From the NCBI GenBank assembly GCA_900550695.1, contig URTF01000025.1, positions 1 to 28,211 on the forward strand: a stretch of 28,211 nucleotides of DNA, given 5' to 3'. Positions 1-6,781 of the stretch are shown here, one piece after another (position 1 is the stretch's first letter; each line of letters opens with the position of its first letter). The position numbers and the translations under genes were made by a program. The notes under the pieces are model-generated. The model worked only from the letters and a program-made list of their open reading frames with translations. It searched no databases and was not told the origin of the DNA. This stretch comes from an uncultured Ruminococcus sp. GTDB lineage: Bacteria > Bacillota > Clostridia > Oscillospirales > Ruminococcaceae.

Positions 1-45
1 TATACCATTCGAGTGCTTTTTGTGCAACTTTTTGTTTTCAGACAC
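1..45 (-). CDS. Possible 5' end of a further gene of the glycosidase operon (partial)
   Basis: An open frame runs from a GTG at 45 down to the window edge, giving 15 residues that begin MSENKKLHKK. It lies 24 bases downstream of the GH43 stop codon. A GGAGG sequence at 61-65 could be its ribosome binding site, but the spacing of about 15 bases is long. The position in the operon would fit a sugar transporter or another glycosidase, but the fragment is too short to identify. The start is uncertain. Confidence 0.3.
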   Translation of the reverse strand, partial: MSENKKLHKKHSNGI

Positions 46-69
46 GCTCTAGTATTACACCCTCCGAAA

Positions 70-1413
70 TCACTTTGTAAACACGAATTCATGTAATTCA
101 AAAAGACATCTGTTCTTGAAATATTCGCCCGTCCAACCTGTGTAATCGGTCGTTACCCTGAAGAAAACGGAATGTCTTCCCGTTACGTTTCTGACAACCG
201 AGGAAACAACTCCGCTGTCCTTTCCGATGCTGACAGTGCCTATCTCTTCGCCGTTCTCGCCGTCAATGAGAATATGAACTTTGCAATCACAGCCGCAGCC
301 GTTGACTTTCATATTCAGCTCCATAGTTTTGCTACCGAAATCGTTGCCGAAGTCGAAATATTTATAGCCGATGACCGTTTCGTCCGTTATATTCGTTATA
401 ACACGTTCAAAAACGTTTTTCTCCGTGACGAATGCACCGCCCTTTAAAACGCAGGCAATATCCGCAGGAGTTATCTTATAAGGCGAAAGCGAATCTTCAA
501 AGCCGAGCGAGGTCATTTCTACTGTCGGTATCGTTCCGTCGGGGCAAATCTCTATCTTCTCAACGCAGCCTCGGCGTGACATTATAGTTCCGTTCGTCAT
601 ACGGTGATAGAAAATGTACCACTGACCTTTTATGCAAGCAATAGAGCCGTGGTCGTTTCCTCCTGGGTAATCAACACCGTTGTCAACGATATATCCTCGG
701 TATGTGAAAGGTCCGACGGGAGAATCGGACGTTGCATAGGCAAGCCTGCTTCCCTGCTTCGGCGAATAGATCATATAGTAGGTATTTCCGACCTTTCTCA
801 TAGAAGCCGCTTCAAAAAACAGCGTTTCTTCCGAGTCAAAACCGTTCTCATTCGTGACTTTATTCGGGATAAAATGCTCTACAGCGTTTGAGACCTCGAA
901 CATATTGCCGCTGTTAAGCTCCGCAAGGAACGAACGCTCAAATCCGCAGTAAATATAAGCTTTTCCGTCATCATCGACGAAAACGGACGGGTCGATGAAC
1001 CAGCCGTTGCAGCATACCTCATCGGAAACGGTGTAAACATAGTCGGAAAGATGCCTGAACGGTCCTTCGGGGCGGTCGCTCACGCCGACACAGCCGATGC
1101 GGTTTATGATGTAAGCGTAAAGATAATACTTTCCGTCCTTTTCGACAACATCGGGCGCAAACAAACGTCTGTCGGGGTTGCCGTCGGGGATATCGGACTT
1201 GTGATCCCTTGTATCCTTTACACGGAAAATGTCGCCGTGGCAAGTCCAGTTGTTCGGGTCGTCAACGGGTGCGCTCCAGCATTTTAGAACATAATCGCAG
1301 AATGTGTCCGAACCTGCTGTATCGTGTGAACCGTAGACGTAAATCCTGTCGCCGAACACCCGTGGTTCGCCGTCGGGGATATATTCCCATAAAGGAAGAT
1401 ATGGATTAGGCAT
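70..1413 (-). CDS. GH43 family glycoside hydrolase (arabinosidase/xylosidase type)
   Basis: Predicted cytoplasmic exo-glycosidase of 447 residues that would remove arabinose or xylose from hemicellulose oligosaccharides. No signal peptide is visible. The N-terminal five-bladed propeller carries the GH43 triad: base Asp14 (YIPDGEPRVF), pKa-modulating Asp141 (WFIDPSVF) and acid Glu201 (FFEAASM). A conserved DYPGGNDHG stretch sits near residue 250. Residues from about 330 to the end form a beta-rich region resembling a CBM6-like module; that assignment is tentative. The ATG at 1413 has a strong binding site (AACGGAGGTT, 1421-1430), which lies inside the arm of a large inverted repeat. It is the third gene of the operon with the GH27 and GH43 genes upstream. 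The family is clear; the exact substrate is not. Confidence 0.88.
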   Translation of the reverse strand: MPNPYLPLWEYIPDGEPRVFGDRIYVYGSHDTAGSDTFCDYVLKCWSAPVDDPNNWTCHGDIFRVKDTRDHKSDIPDGNPDRRLFAPDVVEKDGKYYLYAYIINRIGCVGVSDRPEGPFRHLSDYVYTVSDEVCCNGWFIDPSVFVDDDGKAYIYCGFERSFLAELNSGNMFEVSNAVEHFIPNKVTNENGFDSEETLFFEAASMRKVGNTYYMIYSPKQGSRLAYATSDSPVGPFTYRGYIVDNGVDYPGGNDHGSIACIKGQWYIFYHRMTNGTIMSRRGCVEKIEICPDGTIPTVEMTSLGFEDSLSPYKITPADIACVLKGGAFVTEKNVFERVITNITDETVIGYKYFDFGNDFGSKTMELNMKVNGCGCDCKVHILIDGENGEEIGTVSIGKDSGVVSSVVRNVTGRHSVFFRVTTDYTGWTGEYFKNRCLFELHEFVFTK

Positions 1414-1418
1414 AAATT

Positions 1419-1573
1419 AAAACCTCCGTTTTTTACTTTTTTATACTAAACACCATTTAAAATTTGAAAAAAATCAAGCTGACAATCTTGGATATATGTG
1501 ATTTCAGTGCAGATTTTTTCCTGTATTTTATTGGTGTTTAGTATTAATTGTACAGCAAAAAGCGGAGGTTTTC
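1419..1573. repeat. 155-bp imperfect inverted repeat covering the GH43 leader and its ribosome binding site
   Basis: The arms are 1419-1455 and 1532-1573, with 76 bases between them. The inner 13 bases match perfectly (ATACTAAACACCA at 1443-1455 against its complement at 1532-1544). The outer 10 bases also match perfectly (AAAACCTCCG at 1419-1428 against CGGAGGTTTT at 1564-1573). Between these blocks the arms differ mainly by a 5-base gap. The left arm contains the SD of the GH43 gene that ends at 70. No target-site duplication was found. A weak promoter-like TTGTCA lies on the minus strand at 1480-1485 inside the loop. Confidence 0.75.
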
Positions 1574-1604
1574 AATATCCTATTGTATTATTTTAACTGA
1601 CTTT

Positions 1605-2876
1605 TTATGCTTTTTCAAAGTAGAAAGCCTTTGCACCGTGCTTCGGAAGCTTGACTTCAAAGCTGCTCTCTGCGCTTACGCTCTCGCCGCTCCAAAGCTC
1701 CTTGCCGCTGACCTTCCCGTATATCTCAGCCGCTTCAAGGTCAACATTCATCACGCCGTCATTATCTCCTGCATTGAAAACAGCTGCGTAATATCCGCCC
1801 TCGGAGCTGAAAGCCGTCCAGAGGATATACTCGTTTCCGTCTGCATTTCTGCGGTAAACGGGACGGGAATGACGTGAATTATGGTGCATTTTGATAATGT
1901 CCTCATTCGTGAGAAGACTCATCGTGAATTTATCAAAGCCCGTCATTTCGCCGCCTATCATGAGCGGTGAGCGGAAGATGCTCCAAAGCGTCATCATCGT
2001 CACCTGCTCGTCCTCGGTGAACTTCGTGCGGATAGACTTGTCATAATCCTGAAGAATAGGTCCTATCGGGAGCATATCGGCATCGGGCCAGTGTCCGGCA
2101 CCCGTATGTATGCACCATTTTTCAGCACGTTCAAACATCGCATAAAGCAGTTCCCACTTGTCCCAGAAATCATCGGTGATTCGCCACATATTCGCCGTCT
2201 GCTTATAAAGCTCCGCCTTTTCGATAAGTGCAGGTCCGGGAGAAAGGCTCAGTATCATATCTCTTCCGCAGCCGTGCAAAGCATCGGAAAGCATAACAAG
2301 CTCGGCTTCTTCGTGCGGAAGCTCACGGGCGATGTCGTCAACCTTTATAAAGTCAACGCCCCATTCCTTGTACAGCTCAAAGATGCTGTTGTAATATTCC
2401 TGCGCACCGTCCTTGGTCGGGTCAACGCCGTACATATCCGTGTTCCAGTGACAAATGCTGTCCGTTTTTGCGATCTGACGGGCGGTAATGTCCGTTCCCT
2501 TTATGCGTGTGTTGCGGTGAACAGCCTGACGTGGGATACCTCGCATAATATGTATGCCGAATTTAAGTCCGAGCGAATGAACATATTCCGCAAGCGGTGC
2601 GAAACCCTTTCCGTTCTTTGCTGACGGGAAACGCTCCTCGGCAGGGATAAGGCGTGAATATTCGTCCATGCAAAGCTCCGTGAACGGCTGATATTCGTGG
2701 TTCGGCGCTGTCGGGTTGCTCCACTGAATATCGACTACGATATATTCCCAGCCGTACTGTTTAAGATTTTTCGCCATAAATTCAGCGTTCTTGCGAACGG
2801 TATCTTCATCGACAGCCGCACCATAGCAGTCCCAGCTGTTCCAACCCATAGGCGCTGTAAGCAAATTCTTATTCAT
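1605..2876 (-). CDS. GH27 glycoside hydrolase (alpha-galactosidase or beta-L-arabinopyranosidase)
   Basis: A 423-residue retaining glycosidase with the (beta/alpha)8 barrel signature of clan GH-D. It starts with the family motif MGWNSWDCYG (residues 10-19). The nucleophile is Asp180 in DFIKVDD (175-181), and the likely acid/base is Asp236 in WRITDD. A C-terminal beta domain occupies roughly residues 330-423. The usual substrate-contacting Asp-Asp pair of DDxW is Asp49-Ile50 here (VVDIQW). From memory of the Streptomyces GH27 beta-L-arabinopyranosidase, such an Ile relaxes recognition of the galactose C6 hydroxyl, so that activity is possible. There is no signal peptide. The ATG at 2876 follows an AAAAGGAG binding site, and the gene starts 13 bases after the upstream GH43 stop, so the two are co-transcribed. 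Confidence 0.88.
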   Translation of the reverse strand: MNKNLLTAPMGWNSWDCYGAAVDEDTVRKNAEFMAKNLKQYGWEYIVVDIQWSNPTAPNHEYQPFTELCMDEYSRLIPAEERFPSAKNGKGFAPLAEYVHSLGLKFGIHIMRGIPRQAVHRNTRIKGTDITARQIAKTDSICHWNTDMYGVDPTKDGAQEYYNSIFELYKEWGVDFIKVDDIARELPHEEAELVMLSDALHGCGRDMILSLSPGPALIEKAELYKQTANMWRITDDFWDKWELLYAMFERAEKWCIHTGAGHWPDADMLPIGPILQDYDKSIRTKFTEDEQVTMMTLWSIFRSPLMIGGEMTGFDKFTMSLLTNEDIIKMHHNSRHSRPVYRRNADGNEYILWTAFSSEGGYYAAVFNAGDNDGVMNVDLEAAEIYGKVSGKELWSGESVSAESSFEVKLPKHGAKAFYFEKA

Positions 2877-2889
2877 ACAGAAACTCCTT

Positions 2890-4365
2890 TTATTTGTATT
2901 TTACATTAAGCTCGGTGAACTCTGCCGTATTGTTTCCGACAGCATAAAGTCCGAGAACAACGCCAGTAAAGCCGCCAGAAACCTCGCTTGAAAGATACTT
3001 CGACTGACCGCCGCCGAGATGTATCTTCTTTCCGTTGTCATTGACATAGAAATTATAGAAAACGCTGTCCGAAACAATTTCAAGCTTTGCCGATGCGCCC
3101 GAAAGCCTGACCGTGTTCTGAATGTGCTTTATGCCGCCGATGTTGAGCTTCAGGACTGCTTCAAAACCGCCCTCGTAGGCTCTTATCGCAATATCGTAAT
3201 GTTCGTTTTCGCACATATAAACAGTTACGCCTGCTTCGCCCTTGTCGATGCTGACATTGACGCTGTAGTCCATATCAAAATCACGCTGACGCAAAGCAAT
3301 AAATGTCGGTGAATCGACTTCTTCGAGGGTGATATCAGTTCCCTTGAGGATCGCCTTGTCCGAAAGGCTGTAATTCTCAAAATGAGGGTGACGGAGATAG
3401 CACCAGTCGATGTTCCAATCGGTGTTTTCAAAGGTGTAAAGCTTCTTTTCTGTCTGCCCGAAGTCACCGCTTATCTCATACCCGAAGTCGGTCGTTCCGT
3501 CATTGCCTGCGGTGAACCAGCCATCCTTATCGAAAGCAACGGGTGTGAGGAATATCTCACGTCCGAGGTGGTGATACGGCTGCCAGATATGTATCTGTCT
3601 GAAACCGAGTGTGAGGATATGCCAGTTGCCGTTCCTGTCACGGATAAGGTCGCCGTGACCGATGCCCTGAATAATGAAAGGAGCTTTGTTTCTGTTGGTG
3701 AGCACGGGGTTATGTGCGTAATTCTCAAACCTGCCCCAGACGGAATCGGAGCGTGAATATGTTACCATGTGACCATATTCCGTGCCGCCCTCGGCTGCCA
3801 TAAGATAGTATTTTCCGTCTATCTTGTACATATGTGGGCTTTCAAGATAGCGTCCGCCCGAGCCTTTCCATATACATTTGCTCGGCGAAAGCTTTTTGCC
3901 CGTTGCAATGTCGATCCGGCACTGGATAACTCCGCCCTCGCCCTCATCGTCCTGACCGTTACTGAGAAAGTACACCTTTCCGTCATCATCAAAAAGAAGA
4001 GACGGATCGATGCCCGACTGGTCAACGAAGATAGGCTCGGACCATTCGCCGTAGATATCATCGGTGTAAACGTAGAAATTCTGGTGGGTCGTATCGTTGG
4101 TCGTTACCATATAAAATCTGCCGTTGTTGTATCTTATCGTGGGTGCGAAAACGCCGCCCGAGCTGTTGATCTTTTCGAGCATTACCTGACTTTTTCGGGT
4201 AAGGACGTGACCTATCTGCTTCCAGTTGATAAGGTCGTCGCTCTCGAAAAGCGGCACTCCGGGGAAATACTGGAACGAACTTGAAACGAGATAATATTTT
4301 CCGTTTGCCTCGCACACGGACGGGTCGGGATAAAAGCCCTTGATTATCGGATTTGTGTACTTCAT
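2890..4365 (-). CDS. GH43 family beta-xylosidase / alpha-arabinofuranosidase
   Basis: An intracellular exo-acting enzyme of 491 residues, predicted to hydrolyse xylo-oligosaccharides or arabinosyl side chains. The propeller domain shows base Asp14 (IIKGFYPDPS), modulator Asp120 (SGIDPSLLF) and acid Glu175 (RYLESPHMY). The last ~170 residues form the C-terminal beta-sandwich typical of XynB-like GH43 xylosidases, and the length fits that group. I chose the ATG at 4365 because TTAGGAGAAA (4371-4380) is well spaced before it. An in-frame start at 4407 would add 14 residues reaching into the hairpin at the mRNA 5' end. It is the first gene of the three-gene glycosidase operon, directly downstream of a perfect-consensus promoter. 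Confidence 0.92.
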   Translation of the reverse strand: MKYTNPIIKGFYPDPSVCEANGKYYLVSSSFQYFPGVPLFESDDLINWKQIGHVLTRKSQVMLEKINSSGGVFAPTIRYNNGRFYMVTTNDTTHQNFYVYTDDIYGEWSEPIFVDQSGIDPSLLFDDDGKVYFLSNGQDDEGEGGVIQCRIDIATGKKLSPSKCIWKGSGGRYLESPHMYKIDGKYYLMAAEGGTEYGHMVTYSRSDSVWGRFENYAHNPVLTNRNKAPFIIQGIGHGDLIRDRNGNWHILTLGFRQIHIWQPYHHLGREIFLTPVAFDKDGWFTAGNDGTTDFGYEISGDFGQTEKKLYTFENTDWNIDWCYLRHPHFENYSLSDKAILKGTDITLEEVDSPTFIALRQRDFDMDYSVNVSIDKGEAGVTVYMCENEHYDIAIRAYEGGFEAVLKLNIGGIKHIQNTVRLSGASAKLEIVSDSVFYNFYVNDNGKKIHLGGGQSKYLSSEVSGGFTGVVLGLYAVGNNTAEFTELNVKYK

Positions 4366-4397
4366 AATACTTTCTCCTAAAAGTTTCCTATACAAAA

Positions 4398-4432
4398 AAT
4401 AAGACATTACCGTTTTTCAGTAATGTCTTATT
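4398..4432. repeat. 13-bp perfect palindrome over the -10 and start site of the glycosidase operon
   Basis: The arms AATAAGACATTAC (4398-4410) and its exact complement (4420-4432) are separated by 9 bases. Read on the minus strand the second arm runs into six T residues, so it could act as an intrinsic terminator for the upstream bioY-DUF1284 transcript. It also overlaps the -10 hexamer and predicted start of the GH43 promoter, as expected for a repressor operator. Both roles are possible. Confidence 0.75.
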
Positions 4433-4458
4433 ATACCATATCAATAAATTTATGTCAA
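4430..4458 (-). promoter_or_regulatory. Sigma-A promoter of the glycosidase operon
   Basis: On the minus strand TTGACA (4453-4458) and TATAAT (4430-4435) are separated by exactly 17 bases, which is a full consensus match. The start site is expected near 4423, giving a leader of about 58 bases before the GH43 ATG at 4365. Confidence 0.8.
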
Positions 4459-4493
4459 TGTTCTGAAATGCTTTATGAACTGATGTTTTTTGC

Positions 4494-4871
4494 TTATTGA
4501 TCTCGTCCGCAGATGCTGTACCACTGGCAGTCGCCGCAGACTTCGGAGAGTTTTCTCGCCCCGATTATGTTATCGTGAACAAGCTTTGAAAATTCTTTCC
4601 AGTGCAGCTCCGTTCCGCTTTTTATTCCGCATCGTTCAAGAACGGCGCTGTCATATCCTGCGACCTTTCCGAAAGAGCCGCAAACTCCGCCGTCATTGTG
4701 CGGGCAGGCTTTGCAGACTTCATCTGCGCAGTCAACGATTTTCACTATCGGATCTTTTTCAAGCAGCATTTTCTTTTCAGCCATATTCGCCGTGAAAGAA
4801 TCGCTGTAGCCTTTTCCCTCGAAAAAGCTCATACAAAGTCCGTGGTGCGCCCTTACATTAAAGCTTGACAT
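4494..4871 (-). CDS. DUF1284-family Cys-rich protein, coupled to bioY
   Basis: A small soluble protein of 125 residues. It opens with the family motif RAHHGLC (residues 7-13) and carries ten Cys residues, several in metal-site-like spacing: CADEVCKAC (48-56), a further Cys near 64, and CGDCQWYSIC near the C-terminus. This suggests a bound Fe-S cluster or zinc, as proposed for the family; the molecular function is unknown. Its ATG lies inside the 3' end of bioY with a 14-base overlap and no strong binding site of its own, so it is probably translated by coupling to bioY. It therefore falls under the same predicted biotin control. Confidence 0.8.
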   Translation of the reverse strand: MSSFNVRAHHGLCMSFFEGKGYSDSFTANMAEKKMLLEKDPIVKIVDCADEVCKACPHNDGGVCGSFGKVAGYDSAVLERCGIKSGTELHWKEFSKLVHDNIIGARKLSEVCGDCQWYSICGRDQ

Positions 4872-5436
4872 ACTTTTTGAGCTGCTTTGTAAGAACGACA
4901 GCGAGTGCGATCTTGATGCAGTCAGGAATGATGAACGGGAATACGCACCAGCCGAGAGCTGTCATAAGTCCGATAGGTGCAGTGTTCTTTGCATAAACGA
5001 TCATGAACCAGGCTGTTCCGAATGCATAGCAAACGAGAAGTCCGATAACCATTGCAATGATCATTATCGGGAGCTTTTCACCGAATGCTGCTGTCATTGC
5101 CCAGTAAACAAGACCCGAAAGCAGGAATCCAACTATGTAGCCGCCCGTTGTTCCGAAAAGAACTCCGATACCGCCGCTGAAACCTGCGAAAACAGGAACT
5201 CCGACTGCGCCGAGAAGAATATAGACAAGAACCGAGATAGTTCCCTTCTTGCCGCCGAGAAGTCCGACTGCCATAAACACGCCGAATGTCTGGAGCGTGA
5301 ACGGAACTGTAGTCGGAATAGATATCCACGAGCAAACAGCGATAATTACCGCCATAAGAGCCGTGAAAACGAGTTCCTTAGTTGTTATTTTGCTTTTGGT
5401 GACCTCTGCACCAACATTTTCTGTTATATCTGCCAT
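4858..5436 (-). CDS. bioY: BioY biotin transporter (ECF S component)
   Basis: Substrate-binding integral membrane subunit for biotin uptake, normally partnered with the shared EcfA/EcfA'/EcfT energising module, which is not in this window. The 192-residue protein has about six hydrophobic segments and the BioY hallmarks: VPFTLQTFGVFMA early, then a Gly-rich LGAVGVPVFAGFSGG / GTTGGYIVGF region. I chose the ATG at 5436 (MADITENV) because GAGGAGG (5448-5454) precedes it at normal distance. The in-frame ATG at 5463 lies within an operator and lacks a binding site. It overlaps the downstream DUF1284 gene. Transcription comes from a consensus promoter flanked by two BirA-like boxes, so biotin sufficiency should repress it. 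Confidence 0.93.
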   Translation of the reverse strand: MADITENVGAEVTKSKITTKELVFTALMAVIIAVCSWISIPTTVPFTLQTFGVFMAVGLLGGKKGTISVLVYILLGAVGVPVFAGFSGGIGVLFGTTGGYIVGFLLSGLVYWAMTAAFGEKLPIMIIAMVIGLLVCYAFGTAWFMIVYAKNTAPIGLMTALGWCVFPFIIPDCIKIALAVVLTKQLKKYVKL

Positions 5437-5462
5437 ACAGATACAAACCTCCTCAAATCCCA

Positions 5463-5496
5463 ATTGTCAACCAATCAGTTTATTTTAGTTTACAAT
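5463..5496. promoter_or_regulatory. BirA-type biotin operator 1
   Basis: ATTGTCAAC (5463-5471), a 16-base spacer, then GTTTACAAT (5488-5496). The half-sites match the Firmicute BirA consensus (TTGTtAAC, ~15 bases, GTtAACAA) with one mismatch between arms. It covers the predicted bioY start site and early leader. Confidence 0.82.
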
Positions 5497-5500
5497 CGTT

Positions 5501-5529
5501 ATTATACGATATTTCTGCCAGATTGTCAA
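5501..5529 (-). promoter_or_regulatory. Sigma-A promoter of bioY
   Basis: On the minus strand TTGACA (5524-5529) and TATAAT (5501-5506) are separated by 17 bases, a perfect consensus. The -35 is embedded in the left half of operator 2, and the start site (about 5494) falls in operator 1. Confidence 0.85.
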
Positions 5530-5555
5530 CCATTTTACACATAAGTGTAGACAAT
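5522..5555. promoter_or_regulatory. BirA-type biotin operator 2
   Basis: ATTGTCAAC (5522-5530), a 16-base spacer, then GTAGACAAT (5547-5555). It has the same half-site and the same spacing as operator 1, and starts 59 bp from it. It overlaps the -35 element of the bioY promoter. Confidence 0.8.
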
Positions 5556-5589
5556 CAAGCTACTTTTAACACTAATTTAAAATTGTATA

Positions 5590-5618
5590 TTGAAATTGAC
5601 GTTTTTATATGTTATAAT
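5590..5618 (+). promoter_or_regulatory. Sigma-A promoter of the DUF308 gene
   Basis: TTGAAA (5590-5595), a 17-base spacer, then TATAAT (5613-5618), placed 33 bases before the ATG at 5651. It diverges from the bioY promoter and lies outside the BirA boxes. Confidence 0.7.
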
Positions 5619-5650
5619 GTATCCAAATCCAGCAAAGGAGACAGCACTAT

Positions 5651-6235
5651 ATGAAAACGAAAACAAATAAACTTGCACTTTTCATCGCACCCGTTCTGAC
5701 AGTCATTGTAGGAATAATACTTATTGCGAATTCGTTTCAGGCCACCGTTGTGATATGCCGTGTTATCGGCATGATCCTGCTTATGAGCGGACTTTTCTTC
5801 ACGGGAGCTTCCCTGCTCAATATGAACTCGCCCGTACAGAAATTCAACCTTGTTCCGGGTCTTATCCAACTTCTTCTCGGACTTTTTATCACGGTACATC
5901 CCGACAGGATAGTCGGTTTCATAACTATTGTAATAGGCATAGTTATCCTCGTCCAGAGCTTTGGTATTCTCGAACACGGACTTGAAACGAAATTTCTCGG
6001 TTACAAAATATGGTGGGTAACAGCGCTTCTTGCGGTGGTTATGGCTGCACTCGGAATCATAATTATCATAAATCCGTTCGATGCAATTTCCGTTGCAATG
6101 AAGTTCACCGGCTTCGTTCTTATCGTTCAGGGCATTATGGACGCAGTTACACGCTACAGAGCGGACAAGATCATTGAAAAGCTCAAAAAGCAGGCAAACG
6201 GCGACTATATCGATGCCGATTATACTATTAAATAA
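5651..6235 (+). CDS. DUF308 / HdeD-like membrane protein
   Basis: A 194-residue integral membrane protein with about six hydrophobic segments arranged as paired helices separated by short turns (NSF, NMNSP, HPDR, NPFDA). The repeated helix-turn-helix with an NPF or HPD turn is typical of the DUF308/HdeD family. Enterobacterial HdeD is linked to acid stress, but that role cannot be carried over to this protein. A charged cytoplasmic tail (RYRADKIIEKLKKQ) ends the sequence. The ATG follows AAAGGAG (5635-5641). It is a single-gene unit with its own promoter and a strong terminator. Confidence 0.8.
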   Translation: MKTKTNKLALFIAPVLTVIVGIILIANSFQATVVICRVIGMILLMSGLFFTGASLLNMNSPVQKFNLVPGLIQLLLGLFITVHPDRIVGFITIVIGIVILVQSFGILEHGLETKFLGYKIWWVTALLAVVMAALGIIIIINPFDAISVAMKFTGFVLIVQGIMDAVTRYRADKIIEKLKKQANGDYIDADYTIK

Positions 6236-6241
6236 GCAAAC

Positions 6242-6284
6242 AGCCTTTGCAAGCCCAATGTAACGGTTTGCAAAGGCTTTATTT
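6242..6284. terminator. Terminator between the convergent DUF308 and thioesterase genes
   Basis: An 11-bp perfect stem, AGCCTTTGCAA (6242-6252) with its complement (6268-6278), and a 15-base loop. It is followed on the plus strand by TTATTT. It ends DUF308 transcription and may also serve the gene on the other strand. Confidence 0.75.
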
Positions 6285-6751
6285 CAGAACATTTCTTTTC
6301 TTCGCTGCTTGCGAATCTCGGCACGCTTTTCGGCGAGCGTCCACTCAGCTTTTTCTTCCTCCGTTTCAAGCTTTAAACGAGGAACTTCAACGGGCTTTTC
6401 GTTCTCATCAATTGCGATGATAATAACATAAGCCGTGTTGATGAGAGTCCTGCTCGAATCAAGATGCTCAACGTATGTTTCAACGCAAACCTCCATTGAA
6501 GTCCTGCCGACGTAGGTTATTCTTCCGCAGAGGATAACGGTATCGTTGAGGTGTGCAGGCGCTCTGAATGTGAGTGTATCAACAACAGCGGTCGTGACAT
6601 TTCTTCCCGAATGGCGGCGTGCAACGACGGATGCAACAATGTCTATCCATTCCATTAATCTTCCGCCGAAAAGACGGTTGTAGCCGTTCATATCCTTTTG
6701 TGTGAGGATCTGGACCTGCTCCGCATACGAATCCTTAACTGATTTTTCCAT
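6284..6751 (-). CDS. Acyl-CoA thioesterase, hotdog fold (YciA/ACOT type)
   Basis: A predicted cytoplasmic thioesterase that hydrolyses acyl-CoA to free acid and CoA. The 155 residues form a single hotdog domain. The conserved stretch NRLFGGRLMEWID (25-37) leads into the long hotdog helix, and DTLTFRAPAHLND and GRTSMEVCVE follow, as in the HotDog ACOT group. The charged tail after residue 130 is likely disordered or helical. The ATG at 6751 follows AAAGGAAG. It is divergent from the next gene with only 30 bases between them, so its promoter must overlap coding sequence or lie very close. Acyl-chain preference cannot be told from sequence. Confidence 0.88.
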   Translation of the reverse strand: MEKSVKDSYAEQVQILTQKDMNGYNRLFGGRLMEWIDIVASVVARRHSGRNVTTAVVDTLTFRAPAHLNDTVILCGRITYVGRTSMEVCVETYVEHLDSSRTLINTAYVIIIAIDENEKPVEVPRLKLETEEEKAEWTLAEKRAEIRKQRRKEMF

Positions 6752-6781
6752 AAAACAACTTCCTTTAATTTTGGTGATATT

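Noticed and set aside
1051..1287. Plus-strand open frames within the GH43, GH27 and second GH43 genes
   Set aside because: They lie antisense to genes with intact catalytic motifs and good ribosome binding sites, and their translations show no recognisable family.
1443..1544. Mobile MITE with 13-bp terminal repeats
   Set aside because: No target-site duplication was found, and the symmetry extends outward into the ribosome binding site, so a regulatory or duplication origin fits at least as well. Not called as a mobile element.
5541..5560. Third copy of the dispersed hairpin repeat (GTGTAGACAATCAAGC)
   Set aside because: Only the first few bases match, and the sequence is better explained as the right half of BirA operator 2.
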